NCBI RefSeq assembly: GCF_036924745.1
Contig: NZ_JAZHSD010000001.1
Span: 5,518,001 to 5,582,000 of the forward strand
From: Bradyrhizobium sp. AZCC 1693
GTDB lineage: Bacteria > Pseudomonadota > Alphaproteobacteria > Rhizobiales > Xanthobacteraceae
Reading direction: 5' to 3'
Length of the DNA stretch: 64,000 bases
A program made the translations under genes and the position numbers. Under the pieces are notes generated by a model. The model made no database searches. It saw nothing but the letters and a program-made list of their open reading frames with translations, and was not told where the DNA came from. Each line of letters begins with the position of its first letter. The stretch's first letter is position 1. This document shows positions 42,196-50,200 of this stretch, piece by piece.

Positions 42196-43362
42196 TCAAT
42201 GCGACCGACTGCTCGCCGCGCCAGATATTCGATGGGTCACGATTGTTGACAGAAATTGCGCAGCTACGAGCAGCGGCGCGCGTACCGCAAGCTCCGCGAC
42301 CATTGTTGCAGCCCGCTGGATCGGATTGACCCAGATGACTGGTAAAGTATTCGGCATCGGCGCAGTGGTGGACATCGATCGTCGAGGCATATCGGTAATC
42401 GCCCGAGCGACGAGACGATGGGCGCGACGTGCTTCACCAAACACCAAGTCCATCGAGAAAAAGCCGTGAACCTGTCCCTCGAAGCGATGATGCGTGACTT
42501 TTCCCCCCGCAGTGCGCAGACATCCCGCATAGGTTTCGCCGTCATGGCAGAGTATGTCGGCCCCTGCCGTCAACACCAGGGCTGGCCGCAGCCGGGAATG
42601 ATCTTTCGCGCGGTAGGGAGAGATGCGCGGATCGGCGGGATCGAGTCTGGAGCCATGTTCGCCAAAACACTGCTCTCCGAACCAGTCGATCGTGGACCAG
42701 TCAAGCAATGGTCCGTCGACACTGCGGTCACAGAGAGCCATTGTGCAATCGCTGCACGGATAGACCAGTACCTGCAGCGCGGGAGATGGTTCGTTGTTGT
42801 CACGACTGCGCAAGCAGACCAATGCCGAGAGCGTTGCTCCCGCGGAATCGCCGCCAACCGCGACCCGGCCGGGATCGCAGCCCAGCGCCGCGGCATTGCG
42901 GATCGCCCACTGCGTCGCCGCATAAGCGTCGTCGACCGCATCGAGGCAGCCATGTTCCGGCGCGAGCCTGTAATCCACCGAGACGACGACCGCACCTGAG
43001 CGGTTGGCCAGCGAACGACAGGTCGGGTCGGCGGTCTCGAGATCGCCCACGGTAAAACCGCCGCCATGGAACCACACCAGAAGCGGACGTGGCGACGCGC
43101 CCGACAACGGCACGTAAATTCGTATCGGAATATCGCCGCGCGGCGATGCGACGATGGCCGCTCCCACCGAGCGTACCGGCTGCCAAGTCGATGTCGCCCT
43201 GATCAGAAAGCGGAAATCGTTGCGCGCCTCATCGACGGTGCGGTCCGCAAACGAGGGCCAGCCGAACAAATCCATTCCGTCGATCCAGAATTGCGCGCGC
43301 CAGTCCACTCTGGCGAGGGGGCGCTTTTGTGCACCCGGACTTTGCCGAAAGATCGCATTCAT
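42196..43362 (-). CDS. Alpha/beta hydrolase, hormone-sensitive-lipase family
   Basis: Esterase/lipase-like protein of 388 residues. The oxyanion motif HGGG (VWFHGGGFTVGD) and nucleophile elbow GGDSAG are typical of the HSL family; DILCHDGETYAGCL and QVHGFF supply the acid and histidine. The C-terminus is longer than usual, with a weakly conserved Ala-rich tail. ATG 43362 is chosen for GAGGG upstream. It begins the leftward operon with the P450 fusion and CoA ligase genes and may release a carboxylic acid or alcohol for those enzymes (inference). It is divergent from a GntR/UTRA regulator. Confidence 0.87.
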   Translation of the reverse strand: MNAIFRQSPGAQKRPLARVDWRAQFWIDGMDLFGWPSFADRTVDEARNDFRFLIRATSTWQPVRSVGAAIVASPRGDIPIRIYVPLSGASPRPLLVWFHGGGFTVGDLETADPTCRSLANRSGAVVVSVDYRLAPEHGCLDAVDDAYAATQWAIRNAAALGCDPGRVAVGGDSAGATLSALVCLRSRDNNEPSPALQVLVYPCSDCTMALCDRSVDGPLLDWSTIDWFGEQCFGEHGSRLDPADPRISPYRAKDHSRLRPALVLTAGADILCHDGETYAGCLRTAGGKVTHHRFEGQVHGFFSMDLVFGEARRAHRLVARAITDMPRRSMSTTAPMPNTLPVIWVNPIQRAATMVAELAVRAPLLVAAQFLSTIVTHRISGAASSRSH

Positions 43363-43420
43363 TGGCCTGTCCCTCGCGCCAGCGTTCACAATATTATTTT
43401 CCGACGGGCTGGTCCTTATC

Positions 43421-43444
43421 ATGCTAAAGTGCTAATCTTAGCAT
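43421..43444. promoter_or_regulatory. Candidate operator ATGCTAA-10 bp-TTAGCAT
   Basis: A perfect 7-bp inverted repeat, ATGCTAA (43421-43427) and TTAGCAT (43438-43444), with another GCTAA inside the spacer. It sits in the 230-bp divergent region between the hydrolase and GntR/UTRA genes, 59 bp from the hydrolase start, where the regulator would be expected to act. Confidence 0.55.
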
Positions 43445-43592
43445 TAATGGATGTCAATGGCAGAAATCTGTCCTCGATCTCCGGGGCTCCTGCTGAACGC
43501 GGGCGAAGGTTGCGGACGGCCGACCATCGCGGCGGCTATGGTATTGACGGGTTTGGCGAGTTCATTTCGCCGATGAAACAGCGTTCGGAGCA

Positions 43593-44459
43593 ATGATGAC
43601 GGTTGCGCAGACGATCAGCTGGCCCGCCCACAACGGCGCAAAAGTCGACGACAACGATCGGATTGCGCTCTATGTCCGCCTCTCACGCATCTTTCGCCAG
43701 CACATCGCCTCCGGCGCGTGGGAGCGCGGCGCCCGCCTTCCGACGATTCCCGAGCTGTGCCGGGAATATCAGGTTGCGGCCATCACGGTTCGTCAGGCGC
43801 TCGGACTGCTGTCGAACGATGGACTGATTATCAGCCGAAGGGGAAGTGGCACCTACGTCACTGGTGTGCCCTCGGTTGACAACTCCGAACATCGGACCGC
43901 GAACAGCAGTCTGCACGCCCCGATTCCAACTCCGAAAATCAAGATTCTCAAACGTGCGCGACACGTCGCGCTGCCGCCGGAATTGTCATCGGACCAGGAC
44001 GACGAATCCTACGCGCAGGTCATGAAGATTCATTACAGCGAGGCCGCACCTTTTGCAGTAATGAATGTTTTTGTCGCAAGCCGCGCCTACGAACGTCTCC
44101 CCAGGGGACGTGAGGAGACGACAAGAATTTCGGCGCTGTTTCGCGAATTCAGCGGGATACCGATCGCCCGCGATCGGCAGTTGTTCACGATTTCCTATGC
44201 CGATCGAGCCATCGCGCAGCATCTGAAATGCTCGCTTGGCAGCGTGCTCATTCAGATGCGGTCATGGTGGTTCGACGATGACGACAAGGTCGTGTTCGCC
44301 GGCAGCTTTCTCTACCGCGGCGACATGTTCGTCCTTGAGCGCGGCAGCCTGCACCCGGTGCAGGGGCTGTTGCCATCTGCGCATGTATCGTTGCCAAAGA
44401 GCGGGACCAGAAACGGAAGCGGCCGTTCGAAAGGCGGCTCAAAATCGAAAACCGACTAA
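43593..44459 (+). CDS. GntR-family regulator with UTRA ligand domain (HutC subfamily)
   Basis: Regulator of 288 residues. The winged helix includes LSRIFRQHIASGAWERGARL, PTIPELCREYQVAAITVRQA and ISRRGSGTYV. The C-terminal half is a UTRA domain (VMKIHYSEAAPFAVMNVF, then RDRQLFTISYADRAIAQHL). HutC-type regulators bind a small effector through UTRA and usually repress adjacent catabolic genes. It is divergent from the hydrolase-P450-ligase operon and upstream of the PhaC-like gene, so it may control both. ATG 43593 or 43596 could be used. Confidence 0.9.
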   Translation: MMTVAQTISWPAHNGAKVDDNDRIALYVRLSRIFRQHIASGAWERGARLPTIPELCREYQVAAITVRQALGLLSNDGLIISRRGSGTYVTGVPSVDNSEHRTANSSLHAPIPTPKIKILKRARHVALPPELSSDQDDESYAQVMKIHYSEAAPFAVMNVFVASRAYERLPRGREETTRISALFREFSGIPIARDRQLFTISYADRAIAQHLKCSLGSVLIQMRSWWFDDDDKVVFAGSFLYRGDMFVLERGSLHPVQGLLPSAHVSLPKSGTRNGSGRSKGGSKSKTD

Positions 44460-44542
44460 TCCCTATGCCGATCGCGCGGATGGACATGGGAATAGGGCGC
44501 GAGCGCCGATGACTGGGTGAACGATCGCGGGAGGATGGAGGC

Positions 44543-44596
44543 ATGGCCAGCAAGAACTTCGATCTAATGCTCGCCGAGCGCGGAGGCCATCGATGA
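44543..44596 (+). CDS. 17-residue leader-like peptide overlapping the PhaC-like gene
   Basis: The frame from ATG 44543 encodes MASKNFDLMLAERGGHR and its stop overlaps the next start as ATGA (44593-44596). GGAGGATGGAGG lies immediately upstream, and GGAGG also lies inside its last codons just before the PhaC-like start. It could be a translational-coupling leader or the remaining start of a lost gene. No homologue was recognised. Confidence 0.35.
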   Translation: MASKNFDLMLAERGGHR

Positions 44597-45675
44597 CCAC
44601 CGCTGCACCCCAAAGTGATCCATCGGTTGCCGCGCGAATCCAGAGCGAGGTTCAGCGTGCGATCCAGCGCAACATCAAGGGTGTGGAGTATTTTACATCG
44701 CCTGCTCCGGCCGTCGGCTCCACGCCCAAGGACGTGCTCCATGTTCGCGGCACGATGAACCTCTACCACTATCACCCACTTGCCGGAGAGGTTTACCGGG
44801 TGGCGGTCCTGCTCGTGATGGCGCCGACCAATCGCGCCTATGTATTCGACATGGCGCCAGGTCAGAGCCTCGTCGAATTTCTGCTCAAGCGGGGTTACGA
44901 TGTCTTTGCGCTTGACTGGGCCCCGCCGCGGCCGGATGAAAAAAAGCTGCAGTTTGACGACTACGCCCTCGATTTCATCCCCGACGCGATTCGACGCATC
45001 CAGATCGAAACCGGTGAACCGGATGTCACGATCCTCGGGTATTGTGCAGGCGGGATCCTGTCGTTGATCTACACATCTCTGAACGCCGGCGGGCCGGTCA
45101 GAAATCTCGTCTGTTTTACGACGCCGATCGATTTTCACCAGATGACGCTGTTCCGGAACTGGTCCGATGAACGGCACTTCGACGTCGATAAACTGGTGGA
45201 CAGTCTTGGCAACGTGCCGCCGGAGGTTGTTACTGCCGGGTTCGACATGTTGCGTCCAGCGTCGCGCGTTTTTGCGCAGATAAATTTGTGGGACAACATC
45301 TGGAACGATGAGTATGTAAAATCGTACCGGATGTTCGATCGATGGGGCGCAGATACGCTGCCGCTACCGGGCGAGTATTTCCGGCAGATGATCAAGGACC
45401 TGCTTTGGCGGAACAAGCTCCACAACAACGAGCTCGTCGTCGGCGGCCGCAAAGTCAATCTGTCAAACATCAAGATACCGATGCTGCACGCCGTGGCGGA
45501 GCACGACCACATCGCTCCCTATGAGGCGACCAAGCACCTGATCCCCAAGATCGGATCGGCCGACAAGGAGGAAATCGTGTTCAAGGGAGGCCACGTCAGC
45601 GTTATTGCCGGTGCCAACGCTATCCGACGTCTCTGGCCGAAACTCGACAACTGGCTGGGAGTTCGTTCGACATGA
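44593..45675 (+). CDS. PhaC-like alpha/beta hydrolase (class III PHA synthase-like)
   Basis: Protein of 360 residues resembling class III poly(3-hydroxyalkanoate) synthases. The lipase-box-like motif is GYCAGG with nucleophile C151, close to the C149 position of the Allochromatium enzyme. An aspartate in AVAEHDHIAP and a histidine in FKGGHVSVIAG complete a Cys-Asp-His triad; LFALDWAPPR-like sequence (VFALDWAPP) is also typical. Class III synthases need a PhaE partner, and none is visible nearby. It may polymerise or transfer hydroxyacyl groups from CoA thioesters. The C-terminal end abuts a recombinase scar. Confidence 0.82.
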   Translation: MTTAAPQSDPSVAARIQSEVQRAIQRNIKGVEYFTSPAPAVGSTPKDVLHVRGTMNLYHYHPLAGEVYRVAVLLVMAPTNRAYVFDMAPGQSLVEFLLKRGYDVFALDWAPPRPDEKKLQFDDYALDFIPDAIRRIQIETGEPDVTILGYCAGGILSLIYTSLNAGGPVRNLVCFTTPIDFHQMTLFRNWSDERHFDVDKLVDSLGNVPPEVVTAGFDMLRPASRVFAQINLWDNIWNDEYVKSYRMFDRWGADTLPLPGEYFRQMIKDLLWRNKLHNNELVVGGRKVNLSNIKIPMLHAVAEHDHIAPYEATKHLIPKIGSADKEEIVFKGGHVSVIAGANAIRRLWPKLDNWLGVRST

Positions 45676-45685
45676 CCCCTGGTGT

Positions 45686-45832
45686 CATCGACGGTTGATA
45701 AAGGCCATCTTCGATCGCCTCGATAATGCTGCTGATCGCTTTCTCGACCTTGGTTAGTCCTGCACGCCATGCAGCGCCGTTAGAGCGCCGATTGCGATTG
45801 AGCCGGTTCGTCTCCTCCGCGTAGGCGCGCAT
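45686..45832 (-). pseudogene. Serine-recombinase C-terminal remnant
   Basis: The minus strand encodes a segment with EETNRLNRNRRSNGAAWRAG followed by LTKVEKAISSIIEAIEDGLY, which matches the coiled-coil region near the C-terminus of large serine recombinases. No catalytic resolvase domain or zinc ribbon is found around it. It is therefore a fragment from a lost mobile element. Assignment is by recall of the family pattern. Confidence 0.5.
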
Positions 45833-46292
45833 CCTCGCAGACGCGCATCGAATCCCGTCAGGCCAATCTGGACCTCGTCGTCGCTGCTGCATCTCGGTCG
45901 TTACATTCGCTCCTAGTAGCCACTGCAAACTCAAGCCCAATAAAACGCGCCGAATCACAAGGATCCGCATCCCGGAGCGAGGTGTTGGCGAGGCCCTAGC
46001 TTCATTCGGAGAGTGAGAACAGAAGATGCCATCGATCTCGGCTCCAGGTGGCAGACGATTTTCGGAGTTCTACCGCGAAGCGTCAGTTGATCGTCGATCG
46101 TTGACCCAACGCCAAGTAGACTCAATTTGCCACGCGATCGATTTCCGTGACCGCTCTCCCGTGACGATTTGATGCGGTGCAAGTTCATGATGGACGACGG
46201 CGGGAAGACAAGCCCAAGCCCACCCAGCGGTCTCGCTCGGAGATACAAATCCAGATGATAGAAACTGCAGGAAAACCAAGCCCTTAAGAATA
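45833..46292. other. Gene-free stretch upstream of the MFS operon
   Basis: No protein-like frame was found. Together with the recombinase remnant it appears to be decayed mobile DNA. Confidence 0.4.
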
Positions 46293-46304
46293 ATTGCATG
46301 CAAT
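46293..46304. promoter_or_regulatory. Palindrome ATTGCATGCAAT upstream of the MFS operon
   Basis: A perfect 12-bp palindrome about 125 bp before the MFS start. A near-identical TTGCATGCAA lies at 22422 and TGCATGCA at about 15658, each upstream of an operon associated with an FCD-type GntR gene. It is a candidate binding site for the GntR encoded within this operon. Confidence 0.5.
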
Positions 46305-46427
46305 ATGCTATTTTTTTCTTGCGCTGGGGCGTGTGCTGCCCTACACCGCGAGGACCCGCATCAACTCCCGCCGAAGAGCAGTCATCGAAAACATAAGGAG
46401 GGTGGGTCGAAGCAACGGAGGGTGACT

Positions 46428-47732
46428 ATGGACGGGCGTGCCACGACGGCGGATGGCGCTTTGGCGCTGAAGCGGACCAATGTTCGCTGGAAGATCTTTT
46501 TCCTGATGTTGTTCTTGATCGCGATCAACTACATCGATCGCGCATCATTGTCCGTCGCGATGCCGATCATCGCGAAAGAATTCAATCTCGATCCGGCGAC
46601 TCAGGGCCTGATCCTCAGCGCGTTCTTCTGGACCTACGCCTTCATGCAGGTTCCCGGCGGCATGCTGGCTGACAAGTTCAAGCCGCGCATCGTCATCGCC
46701 GTTGCGACGATCGGCTGGGGGTTCTTCCAGGCTGTCGCCGCGCTCTCGACGAGCTGGTTCATGCTGGTGCTGACGCGTCTTGGGCTCGGCGCGACGGAAG
46801 CGCCGATCTATCCGGCCGGCGGCAAGCTGAACGCGATCTGGATGACGCAAAACGAGCGTGCCCGCGGCGCGACCCTGCTCGACGGCGGTGCTCCGCTCGG
46901 AGCGGCACTGGGCGCAATCGTGATCGCGTGGTTGATCGCGGCGTTCGATTCATGGCGGCTGGCATTCATCGTCGCCGGCGTGGGCACTATGCTGTGCGGC
47001 TTCCTCGCCTGGTGGTACATCCGCAACACCCCGCGCGAGCATCCCTCCATCAATGACGGCGAGGCGCGTTTCATCGAGACGGCGCACGCGCTCGAAGACG
47101 CCCAGGCACCGGCCTCGAGGGGCGGCAGTGTGGGCGCATACTTCCGCTACCGTTCGGTCTGGCTGATGTGCTGCGGCTGGATGTTCTTCAACACGGTGTT
47201 CTATGGGCTTCTGACCTGGCTGCCGAGCTACCTATTCAAGGTGCATGGTTTCGACATCAAGACGCTGGGCGGCGCCTCCTTCATCATCTTCTTCGCCGGC
47301 TTCATCGGTGAACTCGTGGGCGGGCTGATCGGCGACGCCTGGCGGGCGCGTGGCGGCACCCCCAACGCCGTCTTCCGTACGCTGTTCGGGATCGCGGCCT
47401 TGATCGCCACGGCTTCGATCTTTGCGGTTGCCTATGTGCGCGATCCAATCATCGTCGTCGCGCTGTTGTCGACCACGCTGTTCTTCCTGCGCTGGTGCGG
47501 GATGTACTGGGCCATCCCCTCGATGTTGGCGACGCGGGATCGTGCCGGTTTCCTCGGCGGCTGCATGAATCTCGGCGGCAACATCGCGGGCATTACAGTG
47601 CCGATCATCGTTGGCTTCATTGTCCAGATGACGGGATCGTATTTCCTGGCGCTGATGTTCTTCGCCGCGGCGGGCATGGCCCTGTTCGGCTGCTCGACCG
47701 CGATCGACTACAGCCGCAAGCTGCCGGTGTAG
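46428..47732 (+). CDS. MFS transporter, anion-cation symporter type
   Basis: Membrane transporter of 434 residues with 12 predicted helices. IDRASLSVAMPIIAKEFNLD after the first helix, GGMLADKFKPRIV in the loop between helices 2 and 3, and TEAPIYPAGGKLNAIWMTQN in helix 4 are typical of the ACS family, which imports organic anions such as sugar acids or aromatic acids. CGGAGGGTG precedes ATG 46428; the upstream in-frame start at 46305 lies in untranslated-looking sequence. It heads an operon with a maleate isomerase-like enzyme, GntR, a racemase-like protein and a hydantoinase. Confidence 0.9.
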   Translation: MDGRATTADGALALKRTNVRWKIFFLMLFLIAINYIDRASLSVAMPIIAKEFNLDPATQGLILSAFFWTYAFMQVPGGMLADKFKPRIVIAVATIGWGFFQAVAALSTSWFMLVLTRLGLGATEAPIYPAGGKLNAIWMTQNERARGATLLDGGAPLGAALGAIVIAWLIAAFDSWRLAFIVAGVGTMLCGFLAWWYIRNTPREHPSINDGEARFIETAHALEDAQAPASRGGSVGAYFRYRSVWLMCCGWMFFNTVFYGLLTWLPSYLFKVHGFDIKTLGGASFIIFFAGFIGELVGGLIGDAWRARGGTPNAVFRTLFGIAALIATASIFAVAYVRDPIIVVALLSTTLFFLRWCGMYWAIPSMLATRDRAGFLGGCMNLGGNIAGITVPIIVGFIVQMTGSYFLALMFFAAAGMALFGCSTAIDYSRKLPV

Positions 47733-47809
47733 GGCAATTGAGCCATGCCTCCCCGGGGCAATGCCCCAGGGGGCGCAACGGCTGATCAAGCGAAGCGGGA
47801 GCAAGACAG

Positions 47810-48553
47810 ATGACACGACGCGTTCGCCTCGGGATGCTCACGCCATCGTCCAACACCGTGCTCGAGCCGGTCACGATGGCGATGCTCGCCGGCCTGCCCG
47901 AGGTGTCCGCGCATTTTTCCCGCTTCAAGGTCACGGAAATCGCGCTCTCCGCACAGGCGCTCGGCCAGTTCGACGACACCGAGATCCTGCGCGCCGCCGA
48001 ACTCCTGGCGCATGCCAAGGTCGATGCCATCGCCTGGAACGGCACATCAGCGAGCTGGCTCGGCTTCGATCGGGACGAGCATCTCTGCGAGCGCATCCGC
48101 GAGGCGACCGGCATCGCGGCGTGCACTTCCGTGCTGGCCTTCCGCGAGCTCTTTGAGCGATCCGGCGTTCGACGGGTCGGGCTCGTCACGCCGTATCTGG
48201 ATGATGTCCAATCCAAAATCATGGCCAACTGGCAGGCCTCCGGATTCCACTGTACCGCCGAGCGCCATTTGCGGCTGCAGGACAATTTCTCGTTCGCGGA
48301 GGTGGAGGAAGAGGAGATCGCAGGTCTGGCGCGCGCGGTGGCGCGTGAAGGGTGCGATGCGATCGCAATCGTCTGCACCAATATGCGCGGCGCGGGGCTT
48401 GTCGAGCGGCTGGAGGGAGAACTCGGCATCCCCATCTATGATTCGATTGCAACGACGTTGTGGAAGAGTCTCAATGTGGCCGGCGTCGCTCCCTCGCGCG
48501 TCAGGCAATGGGGTAGTCTGTTCCGCGACGAGCGGCTGACGACCCCGCAATGA
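47810..48553 (+). CDS. Maleate isomerase / arylmalonate decarboxylase-family protein
   Basis: Asp/Glu racemase-superfamily enzyme of 247 residues. It starts with GMLTPSSNTVLEPVT, typical of maleate cis-trans isomerases. A cysteine in the AACTSVLAF region and another in IVCTNMRGAG match the two catalytic cysteines of the superfamily. Members isomerise maleate to fumarate or racemise or decarboxylate related acids. It follows the MFS gene by 77 bp, so the imported acid may be its substrate. No maleate-forming hydrolase for nicotinate breakdown is nearby, so nicotinate degradation is not implied. Confidence 0.82.
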   Translation: MTRRVRLGMLTPSSNTVLEPVTMAMLAGLPEVSAHFSRFKVTEIALSAQALGQFDDTEILRAAELLAHAKVDAIAWNGTSASWLGFDRDEHLCERIREATGIAACTSVLAFRELFERSGVRRVGLVTPYLDDVQSKIMANWQASGFHCTAERHLRLQDNFSFAEVEEEEIAGLARAVAREGCDAIAIVCTNMRGAGLVERLEGELGIPIYDSIATTLWKSLNVAGVAPSRVRQWGSLFRDERLTTPQ

Positions 48554-48623
48554 CAGCTTTTGATGTGATTTCGATACGGTCTCCGGGGGCGAACGCGATG
48601 GATTGCCGCCGCGGGAGAGGATG

Positions 48624-49418
48624 ATGGCGCAGGGAAGGCAGGCAAAGGCTGACGTTCGGCGTGGCCGGTCCGCCATCGCGGGCAGGCGCCTCCGATTCCA
48701 TCGGACGGGTCTGCATGAGCAGACCATAGAACGGCTGCGAACCTTGATCATCCGCGGCGACCTCGCGCCGGGGGAGACCCTGGTCGAAGCGGATCTTTCG
48801 GAGGCGCTTGGCATTTCGCGCACGCCACTCCGCGAGGCCTTGAAACTATTGGCCTCGGAAGGATTGGTCGAACTGCGCCTGAACCGGAGCGCGATGATTA
48901 CGCCGATCCGCGAAAGCGAGATCGAGGAATTGTTCGAAGCCGTCAGCGGGATCGAGCGCATCGCCGCCGAACTTGCCGCCATCCGCATGACCGCACGCGA
49001 TCTGGAAAAACTGAAGAGTTTGCAGGAACGTATGGAGCGCTTTCACGATTCCGGGAAGCTGCGGGACTATTTCGAGCTGAATCAGCAGATCCACAGCTTC
49101 ATCGTGGCCTGTGCGCGCAACGGGGCGTTGAAGGCGACGCACCACTGGCTGCTCAGCCGTGTCGAGCGAGCCCGCTTCTTTGCCCTGTCGTCCCAGGAGC
49201 GATGGGACGAATCGGTGCAGGAGCACCGGGATCTGCTCGACGCGCTGGAAGCGCGCGATGCCGATCGCGCCGGCCGGGTGCTGGCCCGGCACGTGGTCCG
49301 AACCGGAGTTGTGGTGAAGGAGATCTTCAATAAGTCGCGCGAGGCGGCGCAAGATCCCGTCCGCGACGATGCCGTGGGATACGACGCGCGCAAGGCGCAG
49401 CAAGAGGGTCACCGATGA
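48624..49418 (+). CDS. GntR-family regulator (FCD) of the hydantoinase operon
   Basis: Regulator of about 264 residues. Winged helix: IERLRTLIIRGDLAPGETL and LGISRTPLREALKLLASEGL. FCD domain: EELFEAVSGIERIAAELAAI and LRDYFELNQQIHSFIVACAR. It is a close paralogue of the regulator at 23719. ATG 48621 and 48624 are adjacent; GGGAGAGG favours 48624. Its stop overlaps the racemase-like start as ATGA. Lying inside the operon it probably controls, it is likely autoregulated through the palindrome upstream of the MFS gene (inference). Confidence 0.9.
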   Translation: MAQGRQAKADVRRGRSAIAGRRLRFHRTGLHEQTIERLRTLIIRGDLAPGETLVEADLSEALGISRTPLREALKLLASEGLVELRLNRSAMITPIRESEIEELFEAVSGIERIAAELAAIRMTARDLEKLKSLQERMERFHDSGKLRDYFELNQQIHSFIVACARNGALKATHHWLLSRVERARFFALSSQERWDESVQEHRDLLDALEARDADRAGRVLARHVVRTGVVVKEIFNKSREAAQDPVRDDAVGYDARKAQQEGHR

Positions 49419-50200
49419 GAATTCTGCTCCTCAACCCGAACACGAGCCAAGGCGTCACCGAGCTATTGCTGTCCACCGGGCGCACGGTCGCTGCGCCGGG
49501 CACCCAGCTCATTCCGTGCACCGCGCCGCGCGGCGTTCCCTACATCGCGACGCGGGCGGAGGCGCAGATCGGGGGCGTGATCGCGCTGGAACTGCTCGCC
49601 GAGCATCAGCACGAGGTCGACGCGGCGATCATTGCCGCATTTGGCGATCCCGGCCTGTTTGGCGCGCGCGAGCTGTTCGATTTCCCGATCGTCGGCATGG
49701 CCGAGAGCGCGATGCTGACGGCCTGCATGCTGGGCCGGCGATTTTCGATCGTCACGTTCGCGCGGGCGCTCGGTCCCTGGTATCAGGAGTGCGTCGACAT
49801 GCACGGATTGCGGGATCGCTGCGCCAGTATCCGTATGCTCGACGGCGCGTTTCAATCGATCTCCGACGTCCAGGAGGAAAAGCAGGCGTTGCTGGTCGGG
49901 CTTGCCAATCGGGCCGTGCAGGAGGACGAAGCTGATGTCATCATCCTGGCCGGCGCGCCGCTCGCAGGTCTCGCCGGCAAGATCAAATCGCAAATTCCAG
50001 TTCCGGTGGTCGATCAGATCGCGGCGGCGGTAAAGCAGGCCGAGGCGCTCGCGGCATTGGCGCCCCGGAAGGCGACGGTGGGAACGTTCCGCCGGCCGGA
50101 TCCGAAGTCCACCATCGGGCTACCGGAGGCGCTCGGCCGTCACATCGAGCATCGCGGCGGGAACGGAAATGGCGCCTCGCAGAAGGAAACCAGACCATGA
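49415..50200 (+). CDS. Asp/Glu-hydantoin racemase-like protein lacking both usual cysteines
   Basis: Protein of 261 residues of the hydantoin/allantoin racemase family by its start (RILLLNPNTSQGVTELLL), AFGDPGLFGARELF and the late IILAGAPLAGLAG. In known racemases the sequence before FGDPG and the GCAG motif each carry a catalytic cysteine; here these read IIAAFGDPG and LAGAPLAG, with Ala and Gly or Ala instead. Classical two-base racemisation therefore looks unlikely, and another activity or a binding role should be considered. It overlaps both neighbours by four bases, between the GntR and hydantoinase genes. Confidence 0.85.
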   Translation: MRILLLNPNTSQGVTELLLSTGRTVAAPGTQLIPCTAPRGVPYIATRAEAQIGGVIALELLAEHQHEVDAAIIAAFGDPGLFGARELFDFPIVGMAESAMLTACMLGRRFSIVTFARALGPWYQECVDMHGLRDRCASIRMLDGAFQSISDVQEEKQALLVGLANRAVQEDEADVIILAGAPLAGLAGKIKSQIPVPVVDQIAAAVKQAEALAALAPRKATVGTFRRPDPKSTIGLPEALGRHIEHRGGNGNGASQKETRP

